64,000 nucleotides of DNA from Oscillibacter ruminantium GH1 (GCF_000307265.1 NZ_DF158899.1:1-64000), one strand, 5' to 3'; shown: positions 8,238 through 17,417, counted from the stretch's first letter. The notes: generated by a model not told the origin, from the letters alone. Numbers and translations: made by a program.

Positions 8238-8433
8238 GTGATATTTGCAACTGTATTTATATTTTATAAATTTGTCGATTTACACACCATTTTTGTGCAT
8301 TTTGTAAAATGGTGCTTTATTTCAAAGTAAGCATCTTCCGCATCCTCAATCACATTTTTCTCTGACAAAACACTTTAAAAATCCTCTATTCAGAGATCGA
8401 GTATCTAAGATTCCAAAACCGTTCTCCATAAAA

Positions 8434-8482
8434 AGCAGCGCGCCCCCGGCGGAAAGTTCCGTCGGGGTGCGCTTCTGCTGCT
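8434..8482 (-). terminator. terminator of the nucleobase permease gene
   Basis: A long hairpin from AGCAGC to GCTGCT with a G/C-rich centre, followed on the minus strand by TTTTTA. It lies about 75 bases after the permease stop. Confidence 0.75.
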
Positions 8483-8557
8483 AAAAACAGTGAATTTTAA
8501 AATTTAAAATCAGGCGCTCTGTTTGAGTGGTTCGGTGAGCCTTTAAACCAAACGGAC

Positions 8558-9949
8558 TTACTTCTTCTCCACCGTCTCCGGGGTCAGAGCGTCAATGTCC
8601 TTCAATTCGATTTTCTTAGGCAGTGCAAGGGAAAGAACCATTGCCACCACAAACACACCAGCCACCGGATTCCCGGAGAAAATGTCGCCGATGACCTGCG
8701 GCATATGGGCGAAGAATCCATCCACCTGCGTCACACCGATGCCGATGGCAAAGGATGCGGCGGCAATCAGCGTATTGCGCTGATCCAGACCGCACTGGCT
8801 TAACATGGTCACACCGGAGACAATGATCGCACCGAACATAATGACCGTGCAGCCACCCAGCACACAGCTGGGCAGTGTGGAGAAAAATGCACCGATGGGC
8901 GGAAACAGCCCCGCGATTACCAGTGTCAACGCACCAAACATAATGGTAAAGCGGTTGACCACCTTGGTCATGGCCACAAGCCCAACATTTTGGCTGAAGG
9001 ACGTGATGGGGGTGCAGCCGAAAAGTCCGCCGGAAACCGCAGAGATGAAGCCGTCGCAGCAAAGGGACCCGGAAAGTTCCTTCTCTGTGATATCCCGGCC
9101 AAGACCGCCAGTACACACGGCGGTGGTATCGCCGATTGTCTCCGCCGCCGACACGAAAAACACCAGCGTTACCGAAATAATCGCGCCCAGCTCAAATTTA
9201 GGCATATAGTGCAGCATCATGGGGAAGGAGATTACGCCCAGCTCCCCTACCGTGTCACCAATCGAGTCAAAATTCACCATGCCAAAGCAGATTGCAGCGA
9301 TGTACCCCACGACCAGCCCGAACAGCACGTACAGCTGTTTCCAAAAGCCCTTGGCAACAGCCTGAAAAATCAAGCAGGCCGCCAGCGTGATCGTTCCCAC
9401 CAAAAGGTTTTGCCAGCTGCCAAATTCAAAGGCGTCCGACGCGCCATAGGAACTGATTCCAACACCCAAAAGCGAAAAGCCGATGGTCGTCACCACGCAG
9501 GCAGAAACAATGGGGGCTACAAACCGCCGCCAGTATTTCACGGTCAGTCCCAAAATGCCCTCGATACAGCCGCCGACGATGATCGCGCCGATCATAATCC
9601 CGTAGTCCCGCGCCGCCACCACCATCATGGCGGAGACAAACGTAAAGCTGACGCCCATGACCACCGGAAGCCGGGAGCCAATGCGCCAAAGAGGATAGAG
9701 CTGGATCAGCGTGCCGATTCCGGCAATCATCATGGCATTCTGAATCAGCCGAGCCACCTCTACCGCAGTAAAGGACGCTCCATCGTACATGGCCACCGAA
9801 GCCACCAGAATGATCGGTGCAACATTGGATACGAACATGGCCAACACATGCTGCAAGCCGAAGGGGATTGCTTTTCCAATTGGGACGCGGCCGTCCAGTT
9901 TGTAGATATTCTCGATCTTCGCTTCCTGTTTTGTGTTTGGGTCCCTCAT
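8558..9949 (-). CDS. uracil-xanthine permease family (NCS2) transporter
   Basis: Membrane transporter of 463 residues, close to family length, with about twelve to fourteen hydrophobic segments. Motifs include PFGLQHVLAMF near the start and a central segment SAAETIGDTTAVCTGGLGRD (about 290-310), typical of NCS2 nucleobase:cation symporters. Xanthine, uric acid or uracil are the plausible substrates. The long frame begins 21 codons upstream; ATG at 9949 was chosen because AAAGGAG precedes it. A purine role is suggested by the nearby 8-oxoguanine-deaminase-like gene at 12040, though they are not in one operon. The mRNA carries a leader of about 109 nt. Confidence 0.88.
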   Translation of the reverse strand: MRDPNTKQEAKIENIYKLDGRVPIGKAIPFGLQHVLAMFVSNVAPIILVASVAMYDGASFTAVEVARLIQNAMMIAGIGTLIQLYPLWRIGSRLPVVMGVSFTFVSAMMVVAARDYGIMIGAIIVGGCIEGILGLTVKYWRRFVAPIVSACVVTTIGFSLLGVGISSYGASDAFEFGSWQNLLVGTITLAACLIFQAVAKGFWKQLYVLFGLVVGYIAAICFGMVNFDSIGDTVGELGVISFPMMLHYMPKFELGAIISVTLVFFVSAAETIGDTTAVCTGGLGRDITEKELSGSLCCDGFISAVSGGLFGCTPITSFSQNVGLVAMTKVVNRFTIMFGALTLVIAGLFPPIGAFFSTLPSCVLGGCTVIMFGAIIVSGVTMLSQCGLDQRNTLIAAASFAIGIGVTQVDGFFAHMPQVIGDIFSGNPVAGVFVVAMVLSLALPKKIELKDIDALTPETVEKK

Positions 9950-10058
9950 CCTAAAGACTCCTTTTATTTTATTGGCCAAAACCAACTGCGTTGGCGGATA
10001 TCCTCCGGGCACGAAAAGGTGCTCAAAAGTTGCCCGTGATCTTCCCTACGTTGGCCTT
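9950..10058 (-). other. structured 5' leader of the NCS2 permease mRNA
   Basis: Between the predicted transcription start and the ATG the RNA can form several helices. GGCCAA (complement of 10051-10056) can pair with TTGGCC (complement of 9972-9977). CGGGCA/TGCCCG arms lie at 10006-10011 and 10031-10036. CCAAC-GCA-GTTGG lies at 9982-9994. The order (outer stem enclosing two hairpins) resembles a regulatory RNA, but it does not match the purine riboswitch core I know. Confidence 0.4.
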
Positions 10059-10064
10059 GGTTAT

Positions 10065-10093
10065 AGTATAAAAGGTTGACCTATTAATTGCAA
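10065..10093 (-). promoter_or_regulatory. promoter of the NCS2 permease gene
   Basis: Minus-strand TTGCAA (10088-10093), 17 bases, TATACT (10065-10070). The stretch from here to 10245 holds no gene, only a weak hairpin AGGGCT...AGCCCT. Confidence 0.65.
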
Positions 10094-10245
10094 TACTTTT
10101 TGTTAGTTTTGCTAAAACATTTTTTGGATTTATTTCCGTGTCCGATACCGGATATTTCTCTATCGAACCCCGCGCTGCTTTTTCCCATATTTCACAGTTC
10201 CGCAAATTCAGGGCTGTTTCTCCCTGAAAACAAAGCCCTAACCGC

Positions 10246-10288
10246 CAGCAGGAAGCGGCATGGCCAAAGGCCATGCCGCTTCCTGCTG
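10246..10288 (-). terminator. terminator after the serine dehydratase operon
   Basis: Twenty-base-pair perfect stem around an AAA loop, one of the strongest hairpins in the window. It follows the sdaAA stop on the minus strand. A better T run lies on the plus-strand side (TGTTTTTT), so it could work in both directions. Confidence 0.75.
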
Positions 10289-10356
10289 AATCTGTTTTTT
10301 GAGAGTTCTCCCGCCAAGGAAGATCAATTCCGCCGCAAAAGTGCGCCGGAGCTGAT

Positions 10357-11241
10357 TTAATCAGCTGTTCCCCCGCGCTGCATCTTTTCCTTGATTTCCC
10401 GTCCAAAGGGCGTGTCTGCAAGACCGCCCAGAGCCGTCTCCCGAAACTCCACCGGCATCCGCCGACCCACCGCGCCCATGCAGTCGATCACCTGATCCAC
10501 GGGAATGCGGCTCTCCACGCCCGCGATGGCCATATCCGCACAGCTGACGGCGTTCACCGCCCCGATTACGTTTCGCTTCACGCAGGGAACCTCCACCAGT
10601 CCCGCCACCGGATCACATACAAGACCCATCAAATTCTTCAGCGCCATGGCGGTGGCATGACCGATCTGGGCACAGGTTCCGCCCCGAAGGGCCGTCAGCG
10701 TCCCCGCCGCCATGGCGGAGGCAGTTCCAATCTCCGCTTGGCAGCCGCCGGAGGCCCCGGCGATGCAGGCTCGATAACCCACCACCGCACCAATTCCCGC
10801 CGCCACGTACAATCCACGAAGAATGGCTTCCTCGTCAAAATCCCCCCGGTGATACAACGGAATCAAAACTGCCGGCAAAACGCCGCAGGCTCCCGCCGTG
10901 GGCGCCGCCACAATTTTACGCATACAGGCGTTGGATTCGCCGGTGCAAAGTGCCGTTGCGATGACTTCTGTCAGGTACTCACCGGAAAGGGCAGTCCTCT
11001 CTGCCGCGTAACAACGCATCCGCTTTCCGTCTCCGCCCACCAGTCCACTGGCGGAGCGGCGGTCACCCCGATAAGTGTCATCCGCCTCCAGCATGGCCCG
11101 CCAAGTGAGCCGCATTTTTTCCATGGACTGCTCCGCCGTGGCCTCGCGTTCCTCCATGTCGGTGTCCATCACCACTTCCCAAAACTGCTTGCCGCTTGCA
11201 TCAGCGGCGTCAAAAATCTCCTGCATGGAATCCAGCGCCAT
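10357..11241 (-). CDS. sdaAA: L-serine dehydratase, iron-sulfur-dependent, alpha subunit
   Basis: Catalytic subunit of 294 residues that converts L-serine to pyruvate and ammonia using an oxygen-sensitive [4Fe-4S] cluster. Conserved segments include APTAGACGVLPA, GASGGCQAEIG and CDPVAGLVEVPCVKRN, which hold the cluster cysteines. In Clostridia the enzyme is split in two; the beta subunit gene lies immediately upstream and the stop/start codons share one base. Together they feed serine carbon into pyruvate fermentation. Confidence 0.93.
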   Translation of the reverse strand: MALDSMQEIFDAADASGKQFWEVVMDTDMEEREATAEQSMEKMRLTWRAMLEADDTYRGDRRSASGLVGGDGKRMRCYAAERTALSGEYLTEVIATALCTGESNACMRKIVAAPTAGACGVLPAVLIPLYHRGDFDEEAILRGLYVAAGIGAVVGYRACIAGASGGCQAEIGTASAMAAGTLTALRGGTCAQIGHATAMALKNLMGLVCDPVAGLVEVPCVKRNVIGAVNAVSCADMAIAGVESRIPVDQVIDCMGAVGRRMPVEFRETALGGLADTPFGREIKEKMQRGGTAD

Positions 11242-11909
11242 TATGCGTCCTCCCTCTCGTAATACGTCACATGAATCACGTCCTGCAGCTCCTCGATCAG
11301 CGTCCGCACGACTGGCGGCACCTGCTGATCCGTCTCAATGACCATCAGCACGCTGCCGCCCCGCTTCGCCCGACAGAGATTCATATTGGCGATGTTCACT
11401 CCCCCTTGTTCCAGCTCTCGGGTCACTTCCGCCAGCTTGCCCGGCACATCAGTGGAGCGGATGATGAGGGTGTTGAATGCGCCGGTAAAGTTCACATCGA
11501 TGCCATTGAGCTTGTCCACTCGGATGCGCCCGCCGCCGGTGGACGCGGCCTGCAGCTCCAGCGTCTGCCCTGCCCCGTCAGAGACGGTCAGCAGCGCGGT
11601 GTTGGGATGGGCCTCCTTCAGCTCCACATTGCGGAAGGAAAATGCAAGCCCTGCCTGCTTTGCCAGATCAAAGCTCAGCGGAATCTGCAGATCGTCCGGC
11701 TTCATGCCTAAAAGGCCCGCCACCAGCGCCCGGTCCGTGCCGTGGCCGGGCCCTGTCTCCGCAAAGGAGCCGTGCAGCCCGATCTCCGCCGTTTTCGGCG
11801 GGCTTCCCAGCAGCGCCCGGGCCATCTTTCCGATTCGCACCGCGCCTGCCGTATGAGAGCTTGACGGCCCCACCATAATGGGACCTAAAATATCAAAAAT
11901 ATCCAACAC
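11241..11909 (-). CDS. sdaAB: L-serine dehydratase, iron-sulfur-dependent, beta subunit
   Basis: Subunit of 222 residues with the family start FDILGPIMVGPSSSHTAGAVRIG and a C-terminal ACT domain (about 148-222). The ACT domain usually binds the amino acid as a regulator. First gene of the two-gene operon, translationally coupled to sdaAA. Ribosome site GGGGGAG before the start. Confidence 0.92.
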   Translation of the reverse strand: MLDIFDILGPIMVGPSSSHTAGAVRIGKMARALLGSPPKTAEIGLHGSFAETGPGHGTDRALVAGLLGMKPDDLQIPLSFDLAKQAGLAFSFRNVELKEAHPNTALLTVSDGAGQTLELQAASTGGGRIRVDKLNGIDVNFTGAFNTLIIRSTDVPGKLAEVTRELEQGGVNIANMNLCRAKRGGSVLMVIETDQQVPPVVRTLIEELQDVIHVTYYEREDA

Positions 11910-11944
11910 GGGAGTTCTCCCCCTTTAATTCAAAAATTAATTTC

Positions 11945-11973
11945 AGCTTACCACAAACTTTATCAGGTTTCAA
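11945..11973 (-). promoter_or_regulatory. promoter of sdaAB-sdaAA
   Basis: Minus-strand TTGAAA (11968-11973), 17 bases, TAAGCT (11945-11950). It lies back to back with the plus-strand promoter at 11975-12002, so the two may compete. Confidence 0.45.
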
Positions 11974-11974
11974 G

Positions 11975-12002
11975 TTGCTTTTTTTCACGCATCTGGTAGA
12001 AT
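11975..12002 (+). promoter_or_regulatory. promoter of the amidohydrolase gene
   Basis: TTGCTT (11975-11980), 16 bases, TAGAAT (11997-12002). Transcription would start near 12009, which excludes the upstream in-frame ATG at 12001 as a start codon. Confidence 0.55.
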
Positions 12003-12039
12003 GGTAAAAAGCCGTCCCAATTTGAAAGGAGCTGCTCTC

Positions 12040-13398
12040 ATGCCCTCTCTGCTGATTAAAAATCTTGCCGCTCTGGTGACCTGCGACGACGGGGACCGGG
12101 TTTTGAATAACACGGACCTCTACTGCGAAAATGGTGTGATCCGCGCCATAGGGCCTGCCCTGCCCCAATCTGCCGACAAGACGATCGACGGGTCCCATCT
12201 CTGGTGCTATCCCGGTCTTGTCAACACCCATCACCATCTCTATCAGGTCTTCTCCCGAAATCTGCCTCAAGTCCAGAATCTGGAGCTGTTTGACTGGCTC
12301 ACAACTCTGTACGAGATATGGAAGGGGCTGGGCGGCGAGGTTATCCGCCTTTCCACGCTGACGGGCTGCGGGGAGCTTTTGAAGCACGGCTGCACCACCG
12401 TCTTTGACCATCACTATGTCTTTCCCAACCGCGCTGGGGATTTGACCGGCGTTCAGTTTGCCGCGGCGGCGGAATTGGGCGTCCGCTTCCATGCCTCCCG
12501 CGGAAGTATGGATCTCTCCAAAAAGGACGGCGGACTGCCGCCGGACAGCGTGGTTCAGACGGTGGATGAGATCATGAAGGACTCTGCCCGCTGCGTGGAG
12601 ACGTATCATGATGCGTCCTTTGGCTCCATGCGCCAAGTGGCGCTGGCCCCCTGCTCGCCTTTCTCCGTCTCATCGGAGTTGCTGCGCCAAAGCGCCATTC
12701 TCGCCCGGCAATACGGCGTTCGGCTCCACACCCATCTGGCGGAGACGAAGGACGAGGAACGTTTCACTCTGGAAAAATTCCATATGCGGCCGTTGGAGTA
12801 CATGGTGTCTCTTGGCTGGATGGGGCCGGATGTGTGGTTCGCTCACGGTATCCACTTCAACGAGGAAGAGCTGAGGGAGTTGGCACGAACCTCTACCGGC
12901 GTGGCCCACTGCCCCATTTCCAACATGAAGCTCTCCTCCGGTGTGGCGCAGGTGCCGGAAATGCTGAAGCTGGGCGTCCCCGTGGGTCTTGCGGTAGACG
13001 GCTCTGCCAGCAACGACGGCTCGTCCCTGATGGAGGAACTGCGGGTAGCCTACCTGCTCCATCGGCTGCGTTCCAGCGCCGCCGCGCCCAGCGGATACGA
13101 CATGTTGAAAATCGCCACCTGCGGCAGCGCGCGTCTGCTGGGCCGAACAGACATCGGTTCTTTGGAGATCGGCAAGTGCGCAGACTTCTTCTTGGTGGAT
13201 TCCCGACGGCTGGAGTTGGTCGGCGGTGAATACGATCCCGCCTCCGTTCTGGCCACGGTGGGCCTCCGCGGGCCAGTGGACACGACGGTGATCAACGGTA
13301 AAATCGTTGTTCAGGACGGGCGGCTGGTCACCGTGGACGAGGACGCCGTCGCCGCCGAGGCACGGCAGGTCTGCCGGAATTACCTCGCCAAAGCATAA
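12040..13398 (+). CDS. amidohydrolase, 8-oxoguanine deaminase-like
   Basis: Cytoplasmic metal-dependent deaminase of 452 residues in the amidohydrolase superfamily (AtzB/TrzN/SsnA branch). Metal and catalytic residues are visible in NTHHHLYQ (HxH motif, about 64-67), LHTHLAET, AHGIHF and VDGSASNDGSS. The long HHLYQVFSRNLP stretch is characteristic of 8-oxoguanine and hydroxyatrazine-type deaminases. Its role is probably purine salvage or oxidised-base breakdown; the exact substrate is inferred. Start ATG has GAAAGGAG upstream. Confidence 0.82.
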   Translation: MPSLLIKNLAALVTCDDGDRVLNNTDLYCENGVIRAIGPALPQSADKTIDGSHLWCYPGLVNTHHHLYQVFSRNLPQVQNLELFDWLTTLYEIWKGLGGEVIRLSTLTGCGELLKHGCTTVFDHHYVFPNRAGDLTGVQFAAAAELGVRFHASRGSMDLSKKDGGLPPDSVVQTVDEIMKDSARCVETYHDASFGSMRQVALAPCSPFSVSSELLRQSAILARQYGVRLHTHLAETKDEERFTLEKFHMRPLEYMVSLGWMGPDVWFAHGIHFNEEELRELARTSTGVAHCPISNMKLSSGVAQVPEMLKLGVPVGLAVDGSASNDGSSLMEELRVAYLLHRLRSSAAAPSGYDMLKIATCGSARLLGRTDIGSLEIGKCADFFLVDSRRLELVGGEYDPASVLATVGLRGPVDTTVINGKIVVQDGRLVTVDEDAVAAEARQVCRNYLAKA

Positions 13399-13405
13399 TG
13401 ACAAG

Positions 13406-13440
13406 CGCACCCCTGCGGCTCACTAAGCGGCAGGGGTGCG
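13406..13440 (+). terminator. bidirectional terminator
   Basis: CGCACCCCTGC and its complement form an 11-bp stem followed by TTGATTTTT. It sits between two convergent genes and can serve both. Confidence 0.75.
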
Positions 13441-13447
13441 TTGATTT

Positions 13448-14113
13448 TTAGTGAGTCGCCCGATACTTATCCATCAGCTCGGCAAAAAGCTCTCCGTTGC
13501 TGGGCGGCGTATAGGTAATGGCGTTGGCCCCGGCGCGAATGGTGTTGAGGATACTCTCCTCCGTGGGGCCGCCGGTGGCGATGATGGGAACCTCAGGAAA
13601 CTGTCGGCGGATGTGGGCCACAATCTCCGGCGTCCGATCCGCGCCGGACACGTTGAGAAAATCGGCTCCGGCTTCAATCCGTCCCCGGACGTCCGTATCC
13701 TCTGACACCACGGTAATGACCACGGGGATATCCACCTCTTCTTTAATCTGGCTGATAACCTCATTGGCCGTGGGGGCGTTCAGTACCACGCCATAGGCCC
13801 CTTGGTGCTCCGCTTGGATCGCCAGCTTAACAGCCCGCGCGCCGGTGGTGATACCGCCGCCTACGCCCACAAACACCGGCACGTCTGATACCGTGATAAT
13901 GGCTTGGGCTATGATAGGCTGAGGGGTGAAGGGGTAGACGGCGATGATGGCATCGGCATTGATGTTTTTCACAATGGCCACATCCGTAGAAAACGCCAGC
14001 GATTTGATGCGCCGCCCAAAAACGCGAATGCCGCTGCACTCACTGATGCAGAGGGGCAGCGTCACCGAGTGGCTGCGCAGTGTCCCGGTATAGGTTGGAA
14101 TGTACTTTGCCAT
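13448..14113 (-). CDS. uncharacterised beta/alpha-barrel protein
   Basis: Protein of 221 residues. It shows the pattern of a phosphate-binding TIM barrel: VFVGVGGGITTG (strand 3/4 turn), IPVVITVVSEDTD, ADFLNVSGA and a C-terminal VPIIATGGPTEESI followed by GANAITYTPPS. Close relatives in Clostridia are simply called hydrolase; I cannot assign a reaction. Single gene, with ATG at 14113 chosen over a 49-codon extension because AAAGGAG precedes it. Confidence 0.7.
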   Translation of the reverse strand: MAKYIPTYTGTLRSHSVTLPLCISECSGIRVFGRRIKSLAFSTDVAIVKNINADAIIAVYPFTPQPIIAQAIITVSDVPVFVGVGGGITTGARAVKLAIQAEHQGAYGVVLNAPTANEVISQIKEEVDIPVVITVVSEDTDVRGRIEAGADFLNVSGADRTPEIVAHIRRQFPEVPIIATGGPTEESILNTIRAGANAITYTPPSNGELFAELMDKYRATH

Positions 14114-14174
14114 AGGAGCACTCCTTTCATCACTTTTGAGGATTTTTTGGAAAAAATTGCAAATTTTCATTTCT

Positions 14175-14203
14175 ATTTTATCATGACTATGCGTGGAACA
14201 CAA
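14175..14203 (-). promoter_or_regulatory. promoter of the TIM-barrel gene
   Basis: Minus-strand TTGTGT (14198-14203), 17 bases, TAAAAT (14175-14180), about 60 bases before the ATG. Confidence 0.55.
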
Positions 14204-14292
14204 GTAAAACCGCCGTAAAAATGCTTGCGTATTTTCCTGTTGTGGTATATGGTGGATCACAAGAATACGAGCTCCGAAAAGGAGGCGCTTTT

Positions 14293-14829
14293 ATGGGACG
14301 TTTTTCCATTCTTGTGGGAGATATTACCCAGTCGGACGCAGAGGCCATTGTCAATGCGGCCAACGAATCCCTGCTGGGGGGCAGCGGTGTGGACGGAGCC
14401 ATCCATCGCGCTGCGGGACCGGAACTGCTGGCGGAGTGTCGCACACTTCACGGCTGTCCCACCGGACAGGCAAAGCTGACAAAGGGCTACCAGCTGAAGG
14501 CGCGCTATGTGCTTCACACACCCGGTCCCGTCTGGCAGGGCGGCGAACACGATGAGGCGGCGCTGCTGGCCTCCTGTTACCGCTCCTGTCTCCAGTTGGC
14601 GGAAGAAAATGGCATCCAGTCGGTGGACTTTCCCTGTATCTCCACCGGGGTTTTCGGCTACCCGGCGGCTCAGGCCGCATCAGTCTCTCTGCGGGCAATC
14701 ATGGACTTTCTCCGTGACCATGACACGCCCCAGCAGGTGCGCGTGGTCTGCCACACGGAGGAGGCCGCCAAAGTTTTGCGTCAGATGTACAACTTCTGGT
14801 TTGCCGGTACCAAGGCGGACCGACTGTAA
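14293..14829 (+). CDS. macrodomain protein (O-acetyl-ADP-ribose deacetylase type)
   Basis: Single-domain macro protein of 178 residues. It carries AIVNAANESLLGGSGVDGAIHRAAG (about 19-43) and the second ADP-ribose contact region SVDFPCISTGVFGYP (about 113-127). The family removes ADP-ribose or acetyl groups from ADP-ribosylated targets; this subgroup resembles YmdB. Start ATG at 14293 follows AAAAGGAGG. Divergent from the TIM-barrel gene. Confidence 0.9.
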   Translation: MGRFSILVGDITQSDAEAIVNAANESLLGGSGVDGAIHRAAGPELLAECRTLHGCPTGQAKLTKGYQLKARYVLHTPGPVWQGGEHDEAALLASCYRSCLQLAEENGIQSVDFPCISTGVFGYPAAQAASVSLRAIMDFLRDHDTPQQVRVVCHTEEAAKVLRQMYNFWFAGTKADRL

Positions 14830-14843
14830 TCAAAAATCGAAAC

Positions 14844-14879
14844 AGCGCCCGATTCCGGTACCTGCCGAAATCAGGCGCT
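14844..14879 (-). terminator. hairpin between macrodomain and EamA genes
   Basis: AGCGCCCGATT pairs with AATCAGGCGCT with one mismatch. The T run is short, so terminator activity is probable but not certain. Confidence 0.5.
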
Positions 14880-14909
14880 TTCCCATTGTTTCCATATGGA
14901 TGCGGAGAG

Positions 14910-15815
14910 TTACGCGTCGAACACGCCCAAAATCACGATGCCCACGATCACAGTCGCCACCGCCGCATAGTGTTTCACGGAGAGCTTTTCCTTCAGGAAG
15001 ATACGGCTCCACAGCACAGAGGCCACACAGTAGGCAGAGATAATGGGCGCGGCCATCATGACATGGTCCTCGTCGCCGATGGCATAGATATAAGCGAACT
15101 GGCCCGCTGTTTCGCACAGGGCACCCACGTACTTCGCGCCCTCCTGCTTGGGGACCAGCGGCTGCTTTTTCACCAGCACCACGTAGATAAAGCAAACCAC
15201 GGCACAAAGGAAAAAGGTCAGCTCATAGGCCGCGTTGGCGGAATCCTCGTTCAGCTTCCGCAAAACCAGAGAGTCCGCAAAGGTTCCCAGCGCATCCAGC
15301 AGACAGTATAGCACCGGCAGCACCAGAGCCAGCGCGGACTTTGCATACTTATAGTTGGACGCCTCCTGCCGCAAAGCCCGCAGGCCGTCATCCTCCCGAG
15401 CTTCCACAATGCCGAGGCCCACCACGCCCGCGCACACCAGCGCCACGGCGATCAGCTGCCAACCGCTCACATCGCCGATGCCGCCGGTAATCAGAATCAA
15501 CACGGCTACCAATGCTCCCGAGGAATTGCAGATGGGCGACGAGATGGACAGCTCGATATAGCGAAGGCCTACATAGCCGATGGTCATAGACAAAATATAC
15601 AGTGCGGAAACAGGCAGATACGTCAGTATAACAGAAACGGAAATCTCCGTCCCGCCGATAAAAATCTCATAGGCCGCGTGGATTCCCATAACCACGCCCA
15701 CGGCCATGACCATTTTCAAGTGGGCGTATTTATCCTGCCCGCGGCAGCCGATCTTAGAAAAGAGATCCGACCCACTCCAGCAGAGCAGGGTGATGATTGA
15801 AAGCCAAAACCACAT
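14910..15815 (-). CDS. EamA/DMT family transporter
   Basis: Membrane protein of 301 residues with about ten hydrophobic segments in two repeats, the drug/metabolite transporter pattern. N-terminal WFWLSIITLLCWSGSDLFSK and a second-half segment with APIISAYCVASVLWSR fit EamA domains. The substrate is unknown. A weak AGGAG site precedes the ATG. It follows the ynbB-like gene by 107 bases on the same strand; a TATAAT in this gap (15839-15844) suggests a separate promoter, though no good -35 is present. Confidence 0.85.
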   Translation of the reverse strand: MWFWLSIITLLCWSGSDLFSKIGCRGQDKYAHLKMVMAVGVVMGIHAAYEIFIGGTEISVSVILTYLPVSALYILSMTIGYVGLRYIELSISSPICNSSGALVAVLILITGGIGDVSGWQLIAVALVCAGVVGLGIVEAREDDGLRALRQEASNYKYAKSALALVLPVLYCLLDALGTFADSLVLRKLNEDSANAAYELTFFLCAVVCFIYVVLVKKQPLVPKQEGAKYVGALCETAGQFAYIYAIGDEDHVMMAAPIISAYCVASVLWSRIFLKEKLSVKHYAAVATVIVGIVILGVFDA

Positions 15816-15922
15816 AAGAGAAAACTCCTAAACATACATTATAATATTAGAATGTTCTTATTTCTTAACGAGTTTTGACCGGAGGCGGACGCCGCCGAAA
15901 AAAATGGTTGGGCATCGACATG

Positions 15923-17203
15923 TTATAATTTTACGATGCCAGCTTCCACCAGCTTTTCAAGGCTCATGAGAATGCCCAGCTTTGCGTGATACCAAGTCAA
16001 CCCACCCTGAAAATATACGGCATAAGGCTCCCGGATAGGACCGTCGGCGGAAAGTTCAATGGAACTGCCCTGAATAAAGGCCCCCGCCGCCATAATGACC
16101 TCCGAGTCGTAGCCCGGCATGGCCCAAGGTTCCGGGGTGACATAGCTGTCCACCGGCGCAGCGGACTGAATGCCCTTGCAGAAGGCCACCATCGCCTCTG
16201 CCGAACCCAGCGTCACCGCCTGAATGATGTCGTGGCGATCCTCCAACCCGCCCGGAACACAGGCAAAGCCCAACTTTTCATAGACGTTGGCGGCGAAAAT
16301 CGCACCCTTCAACGCGCCGGACACCACCGTGGGCGACAGGAACAGTCCCTGATAAAACGAGGGCATCAGCCCCAAATTCGCGCCGACCTCCTGCCCCAGT
16401 CCGGGAGCAGAAAGGCGGTAGGCACACCGCTCCACGCACTCCTTCGTGCCACAGATATAGCCGCCGATGGGGGCAAGTCCGCCGCCGGGGTTTTTGATGA
16501 GGCTGCCCACCACCATGTCGGCTCCCAGATCAGAAGGCTCCAGCACCTCTACAAATTCACCGTAGCAATTGTCCACCATGCACTTTACGTCCGGCTTCAC
16601 ACCCTTACAGAAGGTAATCAGTTCCCCAATCTGCGCCACGGAAAAGCTGGGCCGGGTGGCATACCCCTTGGAACGCTGAATGGTGATGAGTTTGGTGCGA
16701 TCGTTAATTTTGGCACGAATCGCTTCATAATCAAACGTACCGTCGGGTCTTAAGTCCGCCTGCGCATAGGTCACGCCGTACTCCTTTAAAGAGCACTTGC
16801 TCTCCCGGATACCGATGACCTCCTCCAGCGTGTCATAGGGTGCACCCACAGGAGAAAGCAGTTCGTCCCCAGGCAGAAGGTTGGCGGAAAGCGCCACCGT
16901 CAGCGCGTGGGTGCCGCAGGTAATCTGGGGACGCACCAGAGCCGCCTCGGTGTGAAACACGTCGGCATACACCCGTTCCAAATTGTCCCGGCCCTCATCG
17001 TCATAACCATAGCCGGTGGTGGCGGCAAAATGAGTGGCGTTCACCCGGTTTTTCTGCATAGCCAGCAGAACCTTTCCCTGATTGTGCTCCGCCACGGCGT
17101 CGATCTCCTCGAACCGGGGTCTCAGGTCCCGCAGCACCGCTTCGCCATATTCATATACAGCCCGGCTTACACCCAGCTGTTCATACATCATCTCGTTATT
17201 CAA
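15923..17203 (-). CDS. methionine gamma-lyase / aluminum-resistance family PLP enzyme (YnbB-like)
   Basis: PLP-dependent Cys/Met-metabolism fold protein of 426 residues. The probable PLP lysine is in TIQRSKGYATR (about 183-193), preceded by CGTHALTVAL (about 96-105), a cofactor-binding turn. Members are annotated as cystathionine beta-lyases linked to aluminum resistance, but the true reaction is poorly known. The frame begins with TTG at 17203 behind GGAG; an ATG pair three codons later lacks a site of its own. Confidence 0.82.
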   Translation of the reverse strand: MNNEMMYEQLGVSRAVYEYGEAVLRDLRPRFEEIDAVAEHNQGKVLLAMQKNRVNATHFAATTGYGYDDEGRDNLERVYADVFHTEAALVRPQITCGTHALTVALSANLLPGDELLSPVGAPYDTLEEVIGIRESKCSLKEYGVTYAQADLRPDGTFDYEAIRAKINDRTKLITIQRSKGYATRPSFSVAQIGELITFCKGVKPDVKCMVDNCYGEFVEVLEPSDLGADMVVGSLIKNPGGGLAPIGGYICGTKECVERCAYRLSAPGLGQEVGANLGLMPSFYQGLFLSPTVVSGALKGAIFAANVYEKLGFACVPGGLEDRHDIIQAVTLGSAEAMVAFCKGIQSAAPVDSYVTPEPWAMPGYDSEVIMAAGAFIQGSSIELSADGPIREPYAVYFQGGLTWYHAKLGILMSLEKLVEAGIVKL

Positions 17204-17417
17204 GTTTCTCCATTCCTCCGCCGTCTTCAGATTTGCCGGGCAGTCCCGGCGGAAATCAACGGCTTTTCTACTTTACCATAGGCATCCAAAAAACGCAAGG
17301 AAAAGGACCCCATTGGCGTCCCTGCGATTTGTTGGCAGTGGGATTTATATCCTTACCAAAAGAAAAAAGCAGAAATATTATCCATGAATATACACTCCAT
17401 AAATTAACAAATTTTTG

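Noticed and set aside
6606-8330. Long plus-strand open frame opposite the acyl-CoA dehydrogenase fusion
   Set aside because: It is a shadow of the GC-rich coding strand; no start signal and no recognisable motif, while the minus strand has full catalytic and Cys motifs.
9950-10058. Purine (guanine/adenine) riboswitch
   Set aside because: The conserved TATA...CTAC-type junction pieces are missing.
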